NCBI GenBank assembly: GCA_029851415.1
Contig: CM056743.1
Location: forward strand, 22,482,905-22,546,904
Source of the DNA: Eretmocerus hayati
Taxonomy: Eukaryota; Arthropoda; Insecta; Hymenoptera; Aphelinidae
Length of the DNA: 64,000 nt
Direction: 5' to 3'
In this document: one piece after another, positions 60,903 to 64,000 of the stretch
Layout: each line of letters opens with the position of its first letter
How positions within the stretch are numbered: position 1 is the stretch's first letter
Notes under the pieces: model-generated
The model's input: the letters and a program-made list of their open reading frames with translations, nothing else
What the model was told of the DNA's origin: nothing
Databases searched by the model: none
Program-made: the position numbers and the translations under genes

Positions 60903-61325
60903 CCCTAGTAAAAATAAGAGTGCCTTATCATCATATATGAACATGTTTCCGACCGAGCTGTGGTCATACATGACCACCTATGACCATGATGCCGGAGTCA
61001 TAGGTCGTCATTGGTCTCCATACTTGATCCTAGGAATTCATGTTGGAGATGAAGCACTTCATTGCCAACTCGAGATCTTTCTCAATCCGAAGCTTCGAAA
61101 CAAGCGCGCTTGGGGCTCCAACTGCTAGGCCTCCATCCTATATTGAAAATGTCATGTACAACCACTTGATTACAATACCCTACGGCCATTTACGAGTTGG
61201 TTTTGTGTACCTATGACTAACCATGGAGGCATAATATTTTCTGAGGTCATAGGTGGTCATAGATGACCACAGTTCGGCTGGGAACATGTTCATATATGAT
61301 CATGAGGCACTTATTTCCACTAGGG
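60903..61325. repeat. Nested foldback Z, TIR CCCTAGTAAAAATAAG
   Basis: A 423-bp foldback, CCCTAGTAAAAATAAGAGTG to the inverted CACTTATTTCCACTAGGG. Long inner arms contain ATATATGAACATGTT and CTGTGGTCAT. AT flanks both sides, and the left arm has one AT at the matching place (about 58508), consistent with a 2-bp duplication, though the exact ends are ambiguous by one base. Confidence 0.85.
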
Positions 61326-61407
61326 ATACTACTACAGAAAAAACTTTTTGCGGATTTTTCCCAGACTCCCCTGGTGACGGTTTTGTCCAGCTTGCTCCAA
61401 AATGACT

Positions 61408-62191
61408 CATATGTATATAAACCGGCACTGAAATCTAAATTGGCCAACCTATCCCACGTAGTTAACTCACCAATATTCTTGCATTCGGATGCTACTAAAG
61501 CCACAAGTAAGTTCTTAACAAAATTGTCGGCTCAACTTTCCATTTTTGGGCTCTCGAGAAGATGGTAAGAATTGAAAAATCAGCCTCTGGTTGTTTTTTA
61601 TTGTTAGCCTGATGACATGCACCTTTTGCACCAATTACTTTGGTGCTCCTCGGTGATCAGAAAACCCAGGATAGTGACTTTTATTCATCCATGGGTGCCC
61701 TTAGAGCAGGGCTTGCTTTTCTCAGAAGTAACGGTCTTCGGGGCCCTTTTTCTTGAAGCCACGAGAGATTACATATCTTGGAGGGCAGGCAGGAATCGAG
61801 TTTAGGCAAAGGTGAACAAAGAAATGTTACTGGAGTACAGAATCGACACAATTCACACAACATCAATAATTACAACTCCTCGCCTTGAGTAATGGTAAGG
61901 TAAACGGTTACGTGAATAAAGTACATTTTCCACAGAACCACTCAAAGGTGACAATAATGAGCTTCAATCAGTCTTTACCTTTTGAATTCATCGTCCAAGG
62001 CTACACATTTTTTTCCATTCGGAGCAAGGAACTATCACCATAGTCCATGAGAGAGTTGCAACTAAGCTAGATAACGAAGGCGTAGGGTGCACATAATCAG
62101 CAGAATGGTGCGCGTTACGCGTTTCTAGTGGCCATCCACAGGCGACATCTTCTCTCCGCAGAACCCACCAGGCCCTCACTTACACTCACAA

Positions 62192-62253
<62 letters not shown>

Positions 62254-64000
62254 TGTATGAATGCGTTGATTCCCCAAGCCCTTCCGTATACTCCACCTCT
62301 CTGTCACACGCTAATCGCTCTTTCCCGTATACGACCATTCAGGCCGACAAATCTGCCACAGCTTCGGCATTGGTCAGCTGTGGCAATTAGCGCTCTCTCT
62401 CTCCTCCGACTCTCATCAATCAGCCTATAAACCCTAGTCCAAAAATGCTTGGAGTAACCAAAAAAAGAAACGTCGTTCACGTCTAGCTACCAAGGTTGGA
62501 AAATTCATTTTCACACGTCTGGATTTATAAAATCATGATGCGGTTGGTAAAAATTTTGTTTGCATGCCGCTTATGGATTACACTAAAGCCATCGTTGACA
62601 TCGTTGTGTATATCAAACAACCAACAACCACTCACGATTTCACTATGGAGGGAATATATATTTTACCATGTATAGTACGGTAGTAGCATCACGTCGTCGG
62701 AAGCTTTATATTCAGTCAGACTAGAGTATATATATATATATATATATATATATGCGTAGAGGAAGGCTTTTGATTGATATTCTACATGCGCGCGGGCTCC
62801 CTCTATGTCTCTCTCTCTCTCTCTTTCAACATTTTGTGAGATGGGATGAGGAAGAGTGTAGAAATTTTCCTGTACAGGTGCATAAAACCACGTAGCAATA
62901 GCGTGAGGTATTGAAAATTGACTCTGTTTGATTTTTTGGCTTTAGGCAGTAGATGGCTACGGTCTCTTCATAACGAAGTTGTTGATGCTTTGTGCGTATA
63001 CTATCCTGAGGCTAGATTGATACTGTGACAAAAATCGAATTGTGACACGTGAGGTTTTGGCTGGGAACAATTCATGCGTGACGCTATAGGTTGACACGAA
63101 ATAGCGTGGGACTTTGGTATGGATGATTCTAATTGCATAAGACGGATATATTTAGATTGAACAATTTACTTGGTCTCTAAATAGACATGTGAAAGCACGC
63201 TAATGATGAAAAAGTTTAAGTTCTAATAGCGTTCACTTGTTTGTATACCAAAGTCAGACGTCACCATCAGATCATTCTGATGATTTCTGTGTAGGTGGAG
63301 AGCCTTTCAAGGTCAGTCCAGAGGAAATCCAAATTTTCCGCTCAATAGATGGCGCGTTGACCGCCTTGCATGCGATCTGATGATATGATAGTTATTTTTC
63401 CTTATTGTATATCAATTTCTCAATTCTTAGCTCAACAATAACAATGCAAGTGAAGCATCATAAAATTTCCAATCAGGTGAGATGACCCACGTCAAAAAAA
63501 AAAAAAAAATGGATTATATCCCAAGAAAACCATGGTTCTTTGGCTCACTGAGTGAGTTATAGTGCTCGATGCTCACACTCCTTCCAGTTTATTTTCAAAG
63601 GATAAAATTTTTCGACGTGGGAGGCCTCATTCGATTTGAAATTTTAATACACACATGGGATGCTATCTCATTTTGGCTGAAAATGATAAATTCGTGTGGA
63701 ATCAGGCATTTATCGCGTCTTAAGTAGTTCTAAAACAAAATGATCTAAATTCAATTTAAAAGGTAGCCTAGTATTGGTCCCTTCATGACACACTTTACTA
63801 TAGAGATAGAGAGCCCTGCTCGGATAACCTTCAATTAACATCAAATTTTTTTTCCACTCGTAGCTCGATGATATAGCCACCTATTTTAATTGAAAAGCCA
63901 TGTCCACGAATAGATGACCCCGCAAGCATGGGAATGAATAATGTCAGGCGTTTAATTGATTCTTGTCGTGGCGAAATGCGAGAGAGGACGCAAAATAGTT
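61408..64000. other. Intergenic to window end; microsatellites
   Basis: (CA)n 62195-62235 passes directly into (TA)n 62236-62253. There is a further (TA)n at 62727-62753 and (CT)n at 62812-62824. No gene is recognised. Whatever lies beyond 64000 cannot be judged. Confidence 0.45.

Larger units (their letters stand above)
58422..61407. repeat. 3-kb palindrome (giant foldback) with three nested foldback insertions
   Basis: AGTCATTCTGGAGCAAGCTA at 58422 is matched inverted at the right end (TAGC/CAGCTTGCTCCAAAATGACT, end 61407). Arm homology continues inward to about 59715 on the left and 59845 on the right, with a central spacer of about 120 bases. Removing three insertions (59133-59460 in the left arm; 60590-60749 and 60903-61325 in the right arm) makes the arms collinear. 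No coding frame with recognisable motifs. The family is unknown. Confidence 0.9.

Noticed and set aside
1..64000. CRISPR arrays, bacterial operons, rRNA genes
   Set aside because: Direct repeats found are satellites or microsatellites without spacers of uniform length. No rRNA core sequence was recognised, even though R1-like LINEs are present.

Overview
The window reads as nuclear DNA of an arthropod, most likely an insect. It is AT-rich with many microsatellites, short GT-AG introns of roughly 60-130 bp, R1-clade LINE sequence, and a gene resembling the insect/mite group-7-allergen (TULIP) family. The order cannot be fixed from sequence alone. There is no bacterial or viral gene organisation. 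Most of the 64 kb is non-coding and made of mobile elements, above all foldback (long inverted-repeat) elements, several nested inside one another.

Layout. 1-3173: two R1-like LINE pieces on the minus strand separated by (CT)n, then the 3' end of a different LINE on the plus strand, then a foldback element. 3990-7373: copy A of a composite repeat built on a 10-bp GGTCTAATTC-type minisatellite, interrupted by a 5'-truncated R1-clade LINE and a Harbinger-like MITE. 8684-11257: two closely spaced spliced gene models on the plus strand, a secreted or membrane-anchored protein of unknown function and a TULIP/group-7-allergen-like gene with an in-frame stop. 14431-16620: nested foldbacks. 18754-21861: a complete, very young LTR element with a gag-like ORF and no pol. 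28-38 kb: TIR elements, a 1.08-kb palindrome, and copies B and C of the composite repeat. 40993-42048: a foldback rich in AGGTCA. 51183-52443: a probable spliced gene for a basic, low-complexity protein, bracketed by an inverted GGGCGTAAGTCC motif. 55.2-56.5 kb: tandem repeats with a foldback in them. 58422-61407: a 3-kb palindrome carrying three further foldback insertions, each in one arm only.

The host genes show no evident functional partnership. The dominant story is insertion history. In the 58-61 kb palindrome, the opposite arm preserves the empty site for each insertion, so order of events and target duplications can be read from the window itself. All identities come from reading motifs, splice sites and repeats by eye, with no database search.
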